Assembly: GCA_001724175.1 (NCBI GenBank)
Contig: MEDT01000251.1
Location: forward strand, 1 to 37,164
Length of the DNA stretch: 37,164 nucleotides
From: Cytophagaceae bacterium SCN 52-12
GTDB taxonomy: Bacteria > Bacteroidota > Bacteroidia > Cytophagales > Spirosomataceae
Direction of reading: 5' to 3'
The notes beneath the pieces were generated by a model. That model was not told where the DNA came from and did not search any database. It saw only the letters and a list, made by a program, of their open reading frames with translations. How positions within the stretch are numbered: position 1 is the first letter of the stretch; each line of letters begins with the position of its first letter. Below are positions 18,501 to 26,381 of the stretch, piece after piece. A program made the position numbers and the translations under genes.

Positions 18501-18683
18501 AGGGTGAAGATCAACGGCATGAGGTTTTACGGGTCTGTGTACAACCTGCACAATTTTACTTCATACAGCGGGTATGACCCTGAAGTCAGCACCCGCAACA
18601 GCTCGGGCATTACCCCGGGCGTCGACTTCGGCGCATATCCCAGGAGCCGCTACGTGGTGATCGGGGCAAACGTATCATTCTAA
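15510..18683 (+). CDS. SusC-like TonB-dependent outer-membrane transporter of the heparan-type PUL
   Basis: 1057 residues from ATG 15510, which gives the signal peptide MKRYLLGIILLLNALSLTAG; an ATG 81 nt upstream would place 27 unrelated residues before it. Domains in order: carboxypeptidase-regulatory-like domain (IRGTVLDLKSKEPLVGAVV), a TonB-box region (SLSEVVVIGYGEVKRQAVTG), a plug (ALAGRAAGVQVSTAEGAPG, IKIRGGGSI, EPLYVIDGFP, IEILKDASSTAIYGARGANG), and a large barrel ending YPRSRYVVIGANVSF. These are the SusC/RagA signatures (TIGR04056/TIGR04057 type). It forms the outer-membrane pore of a SusCD pair with the next gene, 12 nt downstream. From the lyases and sulfatases in the same operon, the likely cargo is heparan-sulfate-derived oligosaccharides; this is inferred from context only. 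Confidence 0.95.
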   Translation: MKRYLLGIILLLNALSLTAGLPARLAYTIRGTVLDLKSKEPLVGAVVRIEGSNDAAVADIEGKFVLTGVPSLPVRLEATSVGFEKQVVTVEKEEEITIYLIEQTNSLSEVVVIGYGEVKRQAVTGAISSVSGRDIAKVPVPDATTALAGRAAGVQVSTAEGAPGANISIKIRGGGSITQSNEPLYVIDGFPQTEGMRFLDPTDIESIEILKDASSTAIYGARGANGVVLVTTKKGKNARTTVSYDMYYGAKKINRTIPVLNPYQYVLLDYERSMDEQVEMDRFIQRYGTFDQLRSNFGNRAGINWQDEVFGGTANTQYHKIAVSGGNKDTRFNFFYSRNKDEGIMVNSGSKKNTAKLSFDHTAGEKLSASASVNYTEQEIYGVGSSEGNNRFNKLQNILWYRPTIGISGNDQDLVESDTDPALVDDSGNVLQNPRTNAIAEERKTYLKTLYLNASLNYKITNFLTYRGMVGLRTDANRADLFNGSRTVNAKRTGGPNGSVTNTELYNWSYSNTLTFDYQSDHHSLEIMAGQEEWYRKEKMVRASTSMFPNDDIGLNDLSQGTVPGIPQSRVEDERLLSFFGRVNYGYANKYLLTASLRADGSSKFGSANKFGYFPSVSAAWRLIEEDFLKDNRLFSDFKLRASYGKTGNNRIGNYLSLALLQAGYYPVNDVPSISVGSYVLPNPNLKWETTGATNIGLDVGILNQRIQLTAEYYNNRTDDLLLATEVPYSSGYATVQMNIGSTRNTGLEFTVNAQTLKRKDFSWETNFNIAFNRNKVLSLNSGQELFYAESGFSEFSQTDYIIRVGQPVGQMYGYVSDGLYTVDDFNYNPANQTYTLKDNIAYNPNVTPQPGYLKLVDLDGDGLVNPSDRTVIGNANPKHIGGITNTFTYKNLDLSIFLNWSYGNQVFNANRLYNSQTYLQYRNSFAEIADRWMTINEQGALVTDPVQLAAMNEGKTVPSWQNGTDLRFYDKMVENGSFLRLNNITLGYALPKPLLARVKINGMRFYGSVYNLHNFTSYSGYDPEVSTRNSSGITPGVDFGAYPRSRYVVIGANVSF

Positions 18684-18695
18684 CCAGTCTTTACC

Positions 18696-20330
18696 ATGAG
18701 AAATATATCGCTACGTCGTATCGGCGCATCGGCAAAGAGGTGGTCGCTGACCTTTATCGGGATATCCGGGTTGCTGCTCGGTCAGGTAGCATGTGAGGAT
18801 TCGCTTACCGAAACACCCTATTCTTTTTATTCGGTCAATACCTTCTTCAAAAATGTCAACCAGGCCACTATGGCCGTCATGGGCATCTATGAAGTGCTTG
18901 GCCAGCTGGATACTTACGGAAGGTCCAGCTCGATGGCCTACGCGGTCGACAACGATCAGGATTATATGAGAGGAGCTTCCCTGAGCGGCAACCAGCGGCT
19001 GGTCGCGCACTACGCGGTCACGCCTGCACATGCTTGGATCGAGTCCAGCTGGCAATTGTATTACCAGGGGATTGACCGCGCCAACCTGGCGATTCAGAAA
19101 ATCGGCGAAATGGAGCTGTACGAAAACGGTACGGAATCGGAGAAGTCGGAGCTGAGAAGGCTGCTGGGAGAAGCCCTTTTCCTGAGAGGCCTGATTTATT
19201 TCGACCTGGTAAGGTTCTGGGGAGATGTCCCTTTTAAAACCACGCCTACCGCGCTGGGCGACGACCTGAACCTGCCTCGCACCAACCGGGAAGAGGTATA
19301 CGACCAGATCATCGCCGATATCGAAACGGCGATCCCCCTCCTGCCTGAAGCTTCCCAAAAGAAAGCCGACGAGCGGGTCAGCAAAGGGGCGGCGCGCGGG
19401 ATCCTGGCGCGTATCCTGCTCGGGCGCGGCGGCTATTCCCTGCAAATGAACGGGCAGATGACGCGATTGCCGGGTTATAAAGAGTATTATACCAAAGCGC
19501 TGGAGCAGACCGCTGCCATTATCGCTTCGGGTGAGCACTCCCTGAATCCCAGCTACGAGGAGATATTCAGGAATTATTGCCAGCTGAAGCTGGAGCCGAA
19601 AGAAAGCATGTTCGAGATCGCCTTCTTCAACGTGAACGGCAACGACCAGAACAGCAGCATCGTAGGTACCTGGAACAGCCCTCTGACCGACGCCAACAGC
19701 CCGTATGGAAGAGCCAATTCCTTCATCAATACCCACCCGCTTTTTTACAGGTCTTTCGAAGAGAATGACCTCAGGCGGGATGTTGCCGTGGGTACCTTCC
19801 AGGTCAATGCCCAGGGCCAGGAAGTCCCGATGACCGGGAACAGGGATGCGGAATGGGCGCCGGGCAAATGGCGTCGCAACTGGCAGGGTACCAGTCCCAA
19901 AAATCCTAACAATACCGACATCAACTGGGTGATGCTGCGCTATTCCGACGTGCTGCTGATGCACGCTGAAGCTTCCAACGAGCTGAAGGGAGGACCTGAT
20001 GCCGAAGCGTACGGGGCGGTTAACCAGGTGCGCCGTCGCGCCGGCCTGCCCGATTTGGAACCGGGACTTTCCCAGTCTGCTTTCTTTGAAAAGATCGTCG
20101 CAGAACGGGGTCATGAGCTTTGCTTCGAAGGGTGGCGCAAGTTCGACCTGATCCGCTGGAACCGCTTGGGCGGCTATCTGCGTCAGACACAGGCTGATCT
20201 TAAAGCCTATCGCAGCAATTTCCCTTATATTGCCGGGCAGCAGTTTGTCGACGGCAAGCACGAGCTGTTCCCTATTCCGCAAAGAGAGATGGACCAAAAT
20301 CCGGGCCTGGTTCAGAACCCGGGCTATTAG
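18696..20330 (+). CDS. SusD-like glycan-binding lipoprotein of the heparan-type PUL
   Basis: 544 residues. The N-terminal signal ends at C33 (GQVACEDSL); glutamine at -3 makes the lipobox imperfect, but the acidic residues after the cysteine are compatible with surface export. SusD family marks include FYSVNTFFKNVNQATMAVMG, the TPR helices around GEALFLRGLIYFDLVRFWGD, WVMLRYSDVLLMHAEASNEL, AVNQVRRRAGLPD, ERGHELCFEGWRKFDLIRW, and the terminal FPIPQREMDQNPGLVQNPGY. It pairs with the SusC transporter 12 nt upstream, and the PL12 lyase gene begins 13 nt downstream, so all are in one operon. As the lid of the transporter it should bind the imported glycan at the surface. No separate SusE/F-type surface glycan-binding protein follows it. 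Confidence 0.95.
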   Translation: MRNISLRRIGASAKRWSLTFIGISGLLLGQVACEDSLTETPYSFYSVNTFFKNVNQATMAVMGIYEVLGQLDTYGRSSSMAYAVDNDQDYMRGASLSGNQRLVAHYAVTPAHAWIESSWQLYYQGIDRANLAIQKIGEMELYENGTESEKSELRRLLGEALFLRGLIYFDLVRFWGDVPFKTTPTALGDDLNLPRTNREEVYDQIIADIETAIPLLPEASQKKADERVSKGAARGILARILLGRGGYSLQMNGQMTRLPGYKEYYTKALEQTAAIIASGEHSLNPSYEEIFRNYCQLKLEPKESMFEIAFFNVNGNDQNSSIVGTWNSPLTDANSPYGRANSFINTHPLFYRSFEENDLRRDVAVGTFQVNAQGQEVPMTGNRDAEWAPGKWRRNWQGTSPKNPNNTDINWVMLRYSDVLLMHAEASNELKGGPDAEAYGAVNQVRRRAGLPDLEPGLSQSAFFEKIVAERGHELCFEGWRKFDLIRWNRLGGYLRQTQADLKAYRSNFPYIAGQQFVDGKHELFPIPQREMDQNPGLVQNPGY

Positions 20331-20343
20331 GCGTGCCAACCCG

Positions 20344-22326
20344 ATGAAGAAAATCCCGACCACTTATTGGCTGACGTTCCTGGCATGTGCAGCGCTTTTT
20401 ATCAAGACCGCACATGCCGCCCCCGTATCCGGAGATCTCTGGGGCCGCCTGAACCTCGGCGATCCTGCTTTGGAGAAAGTAGCGAAATTGCAGCAAGCCG
20501 GCCGGGATAAAGAGGCCCTGGAGGCGCTGACGCACTATTTCAAAAACCGCGAAGGCGTCAGGCACCCGGAGATACCCTCCGGCACGATGCCGGCGGAAAC
20601 GCCTTCCAAAGCGGATATCAAAAAGGCAGACGACGGCCTGCAGCACGTCTTGTTCGCGCACAAAGGCTACAAGCCCCTTTTTTATGGAAAGGATATCGAC
20701 TGGACCTATTGGCCGGTCAAGGACAATGAGCTCCGGTTTCAGCTTCACCGGATGTATTGGTGGGAGTCGATGGGAAAGGTATACCGCTTTACGAAGGATG
20801 AGCGCTACGCCAAGGAATGGGTGCTTCAGTATAAGGATTGGATCGCAAAAAACGCCAGGGGCAGCTCAGAGGAAAACGACCGCTTTGCCTGGCGGCCCCT
20901 GGAAGTCAGCGCCCGGGTCGAAGGACAGATCGGCCAGTTTTGCTACTTTTTGCCTTCTCCCCACTTCGATGCGGACTTCCTGGCAACCTTCCTCGTCAAT
21001 TTCTCGGATCATGCCGGGTACCTGGCCAATCATATGGCCGAACGGGGAAACCATCGTCTTTTCGAAGCGCAGCGCCTGATTTTTGCAGGCGCTTTTTTCC
21101 CGGAGTTCAAAGCGGCCGGCCAATGGGTAGAAACAGGAATTGATATTCTTACAGAGGAAATAGGTAAGCAGGTATACCCCGACGGCCTGCAATATGAATT
21201 ATCTTTCAACTACCACGTAGCCGCCATCAACATATTTATAAAGGCGCTTGAAATGCTGGAGATCAACGGGAAATCCGGGCTTTTCCCGGAAAGCTACGGC
21301 AGTACCCTCGAAAAAATGGTGCTTGCCGTAACGGACTTTTCCTTCCCCGATTATACCTACCCGATATTCAGCGATGCGAAGCTGGAGCAAAAAAGCGATA
21401 TGCTGCGGAATTACGCGAGGTGGTCGAAGCTCTTCGGCAAAAATCCCGTCATCCGCTACCACGCAACCGACCGGAAGGATGGGCATCCGGCCTCTCATCT
21501 TTCACATGCGCTCCCTGACGGAGGGATTTACACGTTTCGCAGCGGCTGGGACGAAAACGCCACGGTGATGGTACTGAAAGCAAGCCCGCCGGCATTCTGG
21601 CACAGCCAGCCCGATAACGGCACTTTTGAATTGTATATCAACGGGACTAACTTTTTCCCCGACGCCGGGTGCTATGTCTACGGCGGCAACGAGGAAGTGC
21701 TGAAGGAACGGAACTGGTTCAGGCAAACGAGGGTCCACAATACGCTGACGCTGAACAATGAAAACCTGGTGATCAACCAGGCGAAAGCCCTTTTGTGGGA
21801 GACGACCCCGCAGCAGGATGCATTGGTATACGAAAACCCGAGCTACCCGGATCTCACGCATCGCAGATCTGTCTTTTTTATTGATAAGAAATTTTTCGTA
21901 ATTGTCGATGAAGCGACAGGCGCTGCCGAAGGCGACGTCGCGATCCATTTCGGGCTAAAAGAAGGAGAGGTAAAATTGCTTCCCGAAACCCACGGAGCGC
22001 AGACGCTTTACCCGGGCCGGGATAATGTATATATCCGGAGCTTCCCGGCGCAGAAAGCCGAAACCGCCCCGGAGGAAGGCTGGGTATCATATGCCTACAG
22101 GGAAAAACAGGAGCGGACAGCCTTTTCTGTAAAATCACAAAAAAAACGGGAACCTGTGCGTTTTGTTACCGTGATCTTACCCACGGACCAGACGAAGGGG
22201 GAGAGCCTTCCGCATGTGGAGGCAAAAATCCTCGATGTCGCGCCTGACCGGCTCCGGGTGCAGGTCACCGTTGACCAGGAAAACTACTACCCGGCTTACC
22301 ACCTAAAACCGAAAAAAGATGAATAG
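20344..22326 (+). CDS. hepC: PL12 heparan-sulfate lyase (heparinase III type)
   Basis: 660 residues from ATG 20344; a start further upstream would lie inside susD. The signal peptide ends at THAAP. The all-alpha toroid N-domain (about 40-350) includes FAWRPLEVSARVEGQIGQF, RGNHRLFEAQRLIFAGAFFP and LSFNYHVAAINIFIKALEM. The heparinase II/III beta-sheet domain includes FRSGWDENATVMVLKASPP, FWHSQPDNGTFELYINGTNF and RVHNTLTLNNENL. N236, Y290 and H420 have the same spacing (54 and 130 residues) as N240, Y294 and H424 of Pedobacter heparinus heparinase III, as I remember them. PL12 enzymes cleave low-sulfated heparan sulfate by beta-elimination at uronic acids, giving unsaturated products. Length matches the family. 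The gene overlaps the next sulfatase start by 8 nt. The symbol follows the P. heparinus heparinase III gene; substrate range is untested. Confidence 0.92.
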   Translation: MKKIPTTYWLTFLACAALFIKTAHAAPVSGDLWGRLNLGDPALEKVAKLQQAGRDKEALEALTHYFKNREGVRHPEIPSGTMPAETPSKADIKKADDGLQHVLFAHKGYKPLFYGKDIDWTYWPVKDNELRFQLHRMYWWESMGKVYRFTKDERYAKEWVLQYKDWIAKNARGSSEENDRFAWRPLEVSARVEGQIGQFCYFLPSPHFDADFLATFLVNFSDHAGYLANHMAERGNHRLFEAQRLIFAGAFFPEFKAAGQWVETGIDILTEEIGKQVYPDGLQYELSFNYHVAAINIFIKALEMLEINGKSGLFPESYGSTLEKMVLAVTDFSFPDYTYPIFSDAKLEQKSDMLRNYARWSKLFGKNPVIRYHATDRKDGHPASHLSHALPDGGIYTFRSGWDENATVMVLKASPPAFWHSQPDNGTFELYINGTNFFPDAGCYVYGGNEEVLKERNWFRQTRVHNTLTLNNENLVINQAKALLWETTPQQDALVYENPSYPDLTHRRSVFFIDKKFFVIVDEATGAAEGDVAIHFGLKEGEVKLLPETHGAQTLYPGRDNVYIRSFPAQKAETAPEEGWVSYAYREKQERTAFSVKSQKKREPVRFVTVILPTDQTKGESLPHVEAKILDVAPDRLRVQVTVDQENYYPAYHLKPKKDE

Positions 22327-23692
22327 ATCTGTCTGCCTGTCTGCAATTTGCCTGCTGTATACGATCGTGACGAAGGCCCAGGAAAAGCCTAATATCCTGC
22401 TGATCATGACCGACCAGCAGACGGTCTCCGCGCTAAGCGCCGCCGGTAACAAAGATTTGCACACACCATACACCGACTACCTGGCCGCCAATGGCACCAT
22501 GTTCACCCGGGCATACGTGTCGCAGCCGGTCTGCTCTCCTTCACGAACCAGCATATTCTGCGGGAAAATGCCGCACGAAACCGGCTTCACCGCCAACGGC
22601 TCGCCGAAAGAAGGATTATGGCCGGCCGGGCTTCCGACGATGGGCACTATTGTCAAGGGCGCGGGGTACCAGACCACTTATATCGGGAAGTGGCACATTC
22701 CCATCCCGGAAAAGTCGTTAAACATTCACGGTTTCGACAATGTGAGCAATACCAACCTGAGAAACGACTATACCGACGCCGTCACGTCGGCCCTCTGCGC
22801 AGACTTCTTCAGGGAGTACGACCGTTCGAAAGGGCCGTTTTTCATGGTAGCGTCTTTTCTCAATCCGCACGACATCTGCGAATGGGCGAGGCAGGATCCC
22901 CTGAAAATGGATATTATCCCGCCGCTGCCGCCGGATAACCTGCTGCCGGCGCTGCCTGCCAATTTCGAAATACCGGCGCTCGAGCCGGCTATCGTGAGGG
23001 AGCAGCAGCATTCCAATTACAGGACCTACCCTTCGCTCCAATGGGATGAGCTGCAGTGGCGGCGGTACCGCTGGGCCTATAACCGTCTTATCGAACGGGT
23101 AGACCATGAGGTAGGACGCGTGATCAACGCGCTTAAAAAATACAAGCTGGACGACAATACGATCGTGATCTTTACCAGCGATCACGGCGACGGTTATGCG
23201 GCGCACCGCTGGAACCAGAAGCAGATCCTTTACGAAGAATCGGCCGGGGTGCCTTTTATCGTTTCCCGGATCGGGAAATGGAGCCCCAAAGTGGACAGCA
23301 CTACGCTGATCTGCAACGGGATCGACATCATCCCGACGCTTTGCGGCGCAGCCGGTATCCCGACACCCGGCCACCTCAAAGGGCTGAACATATTGGACCG
23401 TATCGAAAATCCGCAAAGCGCATGGCGGGATACCCTGGTGATCGAGACCGAATTTGTAGACAACGCCAGGCCGCTCGGGATCAAAGGGCGCGCGGTGATT
23501 ACCCGTGATTACAAATACATCGTCTACGACAAAGGAGAGGTCAGGGAGCAGCTCTTTTACCTGCGGGACGACCCGGGCGAAACCAAAAGCCTGATCCGGG
23601 AGGCTTCGGCAGCCAATATCCTGCAGCAGTTCCGGAAAACATTGCAAACCTGGGTGAAGGAGAATGGAGACGATTTTAAAGGGGTACTTTAA
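22319..23692 (+). CDS. Secreted family S1 sulfatase, subfamily not assigned
   Basis: 457 residues with a short Sec signal (cleavage near TKAQ-EKP). The S1 sulfatase core is intact. Metal-binding D32 and following residues are in NILLIMTDQQ. C72 in QPVCSPSRTSIFCGK is the CxPSR site converted to formylglycine by an anaerobic-type maturase or FGE encoded elsewhere. TTYIGKWHIP supplies the conserved Lys and His. TSDHGDGYAAHRWNQK carries the second metal-binding Asp/His. Context places it in heparan sulfate desulfation, but the S1 subfamily and so the position removed (2-O, 6-O or other) cannot be read reliably. The segment NPHDICEWARQDPLKM may be a useful subfamily marker. The start overlaps the lyase stop by 8 nt, and the end overlaps the next start by 29 nt. 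Confidence 0.9.
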   Translation: MNRSVCLSAICLLYTIVTKAQEKPNILLIMTDQQTVSALSAAGNKDLHTPYTDYLAANGTMFTRAYVSQPVCSPSRTSIFCGKMPHETGFTANGSPKEGLWPAGLPTMGTIVKGAGYQTTYIGKWHIPIPEKSLNIHGFDNVSNTNLRNDYTDAVTSALCADFFREYDRSKGPFFMVASFLNPHDICEWARQDPLKMDIIPPLPPDNLLPALPANFEIPALEPAIVREQQHSNYRTYPSLQWDELQWRRYRWAYNRLIERVDHEVGRVINALKKYKLDDNTIVIFTSDHGDGYAAHRWNQKQILYEESAGVPFIVSRIGKWSPKVDSTTLICNGIDIIPTLCGAAGIPTPGHLKGLNILDRIENPQSAWRDTLVIETEFVDNARPLGIKGRAVITRDYKYIVYDKGEVREQLFYLRDDPGETKSLIREASAANILQQFRKTLQTWVKENGDDFKGVL

Positions 23693-26381
23693 AGCATACG
23701 GCTGCGGTTTGCTGCTGCTCCTGGCTGGCTTTCTTCAGCAGCCTGCCTGCGCCCAGACGGCAGTCGCCCAGACGGCGGTCGCTGGGGAGAAAAGCCCTGC
23801 TGAGCTTTCGCTTTCGGCCCGTGTGCTTCATCCGCGATTGAGGGAGTGGGCCTATCCCAAAGACGGCGTCAGCCTCGGGAAGGATGAATTGCATCTGCTC
23901 TGGCCCGGGCAGAAGGGGAAAGCGGTGAAGTACCGGGTCAGGATCGCCCGCGACAGCCTTTTCAAGCAGTCCCTATTCCTGTCTCCTCCGCAGAAATGGG
24001 CCGTTTATACCGTCCGTACGCCTATGGAGCCCGGCGGGTGGTACTGGCAATACGGCTGGCAGGCTTCGGACAAAAAGGAATGGAAATGGTCGCCGGCGTA
24101 TGCTTTTCAACTGTCAGCTCCGAAGGGAAACCCGAAGGTCAGCAAAAGTCCTGAAGAAATACTGAACGGGTTGAAAGGCGCTCATCCGCGGCTTTTCGGG
24201 ATGGACAAAAACCTGGCGCTTTTCAGAAGCAGCAATTCCGGGAACCCGGAGGCCGCGGCTTTTGTCGATGAGATGCAGAAAATGGTGGGCGCCCCGCTGC
24301 CGCAGGAAGTTCCTACCCGGCCGCGTGATACGACCGGTATGACGCCGGTCCAGCGGGAGAAGATGATCGAATTTATGTATCACGGCTTCGGCGAGAAGGT
24401 CGGAAGGCCGGTCATCGACCTGAGCGTCGCGTGGCTGCTGACGGAAGACGAGCGGTTTATCCGGGAAGCTATCCGCAGGGCGGTCCACCTGGCCGGCCTG
24501 GACCCGGCCGGTTATTCCACGCGCGACGATTTTAACAACGCCAATGTAATGGAGGCCATGGCTTGGGCCTACGATTTCGGGTATAAGCACCTTTCCGGGC
24601 TGGAAAAAGAGCTTTTGAGAAAGGCAATCATCGCCAGGGCGCGGCCGCTTTACGAGCATATGGTGAACCGGTTTGAGCTTCATTTTTGCGACAACCATAT
24701 CTGGCAGCACCTGATCCGGAACTTTTCGGTTACGGCGGTAGCGCTGGCCGGCGATGCTCCTGAAGCGAATGAATGGCTCAGCTACCTGTACGAGGTATGG
24801 ACCGCCCGGTTCCCCGTTCTGGGGACAGGCGATGGCGGCTGGTTCGAAGGAAACGGCTATTTTAAGGTACACTTCCAAACGCTGATCTATCTCCCGGTTT
24901 TATGGACATCACTTACCGGCACCGATTATTTTTCGTCGGCGTGGATGCAGCACCTGCCGTATTACCTGGTCTACTCTTATCCCCCCGGCGCACCTTCGAC
25001 GGCATTCGGTGATATGCACGATGAGCTGACAGGCCCGTCGAAGATGTACGCGGTGTTTGCGGAAGCTTTGTCCCGTAAGCTGCCCAACCCGCACCTGAAA
25101 GCATATGTGGAACAAATGAAACGCTATTCGCCGCAGTTCTTTACCGGGAAAGATCCGTTTGTTTTCTTCCGCCTGCTTACGTATGAGCCCGGTACGCAGC
25201 CGTCTGCCGCTATCCAGGCGCCGCCGCTGCCCCGCTCCCGCGCCTTCCGCGATGTCGGGCTTGCGGCCATGCATTCGGATCTCTCCGATGCCGACAATAA
25301 CGTGGCCGTATACATGAACGCCAACCCCTTCGGCGCCTCGGGCCACGGTCACGCCGCCCAGAATGCCGTCACGATCAACAAAGGCAGCAAAAAGCTATTC
25401 GGCGGATCGGGATATTACAGCAATTTCAGCGATGCGCACACGCTGCTTCACTACCGGAGCTCCCGTGCTTACAATACCATCCTGGCCGACAGCCTGGGGC
25501 AAAAAATCGGGGAGGACGGCTATGCCTGGATCGCCCGGCACCTTACCGGAACGCGCATCCAGTACGCCCTGGGAGATGCAAGCCAGGCATACGGCGATGT
25601 AACGACGCCGTTCTGGCTCTCTCATTTCAAAAGAAACAACATCGCGCCCGACCGGGCAGCCGGGTACGGCGACGCAGGTGTAAAGCGTTTCCGGCGTCAT
25701 ACCCTCCTGCTCGACGACCGCTATGTCGTGATATACGACGAGCTGGAGGCGGCACAACCGGTAAAATGGACTTCCCAATTCCATTCTCCCTATCCGTTGC
25801 AGGCCCGCAACGATTCCCCTGAAAATGTGTTTGAGCTGCTGGAAGAAGGCGCTACTCTTGCCGTGGGACGGGTTTTCTCAGCTTTTCCGAGCCATATAGC
25901 GGTACATGACCGGTTTGCCTCCCCGGCCATCAACTGGAAAGGGCGCGCCGGCGACGAGGGCGAAGGCGTGAGGGAATATGCGCTGCAGTGGCACGTTGGG
26001 GTCACTACCGCCGACCGTACACCGGTCTGCTACTTTCTGACGGTGCTGGACCTCAAGCCGGCCGCACCGGCCACTGCCGCACCTGCTGCGGCTATACCAG
26101 CCGCCGCTCCCTTCTCACTGGCGCTCGACGGCTGGAAGCTGGAGGCCAACCTTCGCCCGGATCACCGTCCGTCGCTGCTCCTGAAGTCGTCCGACGGCAA
26201 AACCACTTTCCATTACGGGCCCGGCGACCCCTACCGGCTGCATACCGTAGCAGGCAGCTCCGTGCTTTCCGAGATCCGGCCTGATGGATCGGCAAGCAGG
26301 ATGGAGGCAATCGACGAATGGCCCGATGTAGTCAAAACCGATACAGAATTTCCAATAAAAAAGCATGCATACCATGAATGA
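23664..26381 (+). CDS. PL15-like heparinase II/III-family lyase with N-terminal DUF4962-type domain (candidate exo-lyase)
   Basis: 905 residues. ATG 23664 has a good Shine-Dalgarno (GAAGGAG) and a signal peptide ending PACAQ, which supports the 29-nt overlap with the sulfatase. A beta-rich N-domain (about 45-165, WPGQKGKAVKYRVRIARDS) precedes a helical toroid (about 170-520) and a heparinase II/III beta domain (about 540-905). Probable catalytic residues are H345 in CDNHIWQH, Y399 in GNGYFKVHF, and H561 or H563 in ASGHGHAAQN. H-to-Y spacing of 54, and 162-164 to the second His, are close to H311/Y365/H531 of the PL15 lyase Atu3025, as I recall. PL15_2 members include exo-acting heparinases, so an exolytic step after the PL12 lyase is plausible. 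Odd points: a duplicated TAVAQ at the mature N-terminus and an Ala/Pro-rich tract at residues 799-816. Confidence 0.83.
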   Translation: METILKGYFKAYGCGLLLLLAGFLQQPACAQTAVAQTAVAGEKSPAELSLSARVLHPRLREWAYPKDGVSLGKDELHLLWPGQKGKAVKYRVRIARDSLFKQSLFLSPPQKWAVYTVRTPMEPGGWYWQYGWQASDKKEWKWSPAYAFQLSAPKGNPKVSKSPEEILNGLKGAHPRLFGMDKNLALFRSSNSGNPEAAAFVDEMQKMVGAPLPQEVPTRPRDTTGMTPVQREKMIEFMYHGFGEKVGRPVIDLSVAWLLTEDERFIREAIRRAVHLAGLDPAGYSTRDDFNNANVMEAMAWAYDFGYKHLSGLEKELLRKAIIARARPLYEHMVNRFELHFCDNHIWQHLIRNFSVTAVALAGDAPEANEWLSYLYEVWTARFPVLGTGDGGWFEGNGYFKVHFQTLIYLPVLWTSLTGTDYFSSAWMQHLPYYLVYSYPPGAPSTAFGDMHDELTGPSKMYAVFAEALSRKLPNPHLKAYVEQMKRYSPQFFTGKDPFVFFRLLTYEPGTQPSAAIQAPPLPRSRAFRDVGLAAMHSDLSDADNNVAVYMNANPFGASGHGHAAQNAVTINKGSKKLFGGSGYYSNFSDAHTLLHYRSSRAYNTILADSLGQKIGEDGYAWIARHLTGTRIQYALGDASQAYGDVTTPFWLSHFKRNNIAPDRAAGYGDAGVKRFRRHTLLLDDRYVVIYDELEAAQPVKWTSQFHSPYPLQARNDSPENVFELLEEGATLAVGRVFSAFPSHIAVHDRFASPAINWKGRAGDEGEGVREYALQWHVGVTTADRTPVCYFLTVLDLKPAAPATAAPAAAIPAAAPFSLALDGWKLEANLRPDHRPSLLLKSSDGKTTFHYGPGDPYRLHTVAGSSVLSEIRPDGSASRMEAIDEWPDVVKTDTEFPIKKHAYHE

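Noticed and set aside
20230..20343. Upstream start for the PL12 lyase
   Set aside because: It lies within the end of susD in another frame and has no signal peptide; ATG 20344 gives a clean one.
18711..20363. 550-residue open frame antisense to susD
   Set aside because: It lies opposite an unmistakable SusD gene, has no recognisable domain, and arises from codon use in the real gene. The same applies to other long antisense frames at 563-1264, 2665-3393, 17481-18551 and 22718-23647.
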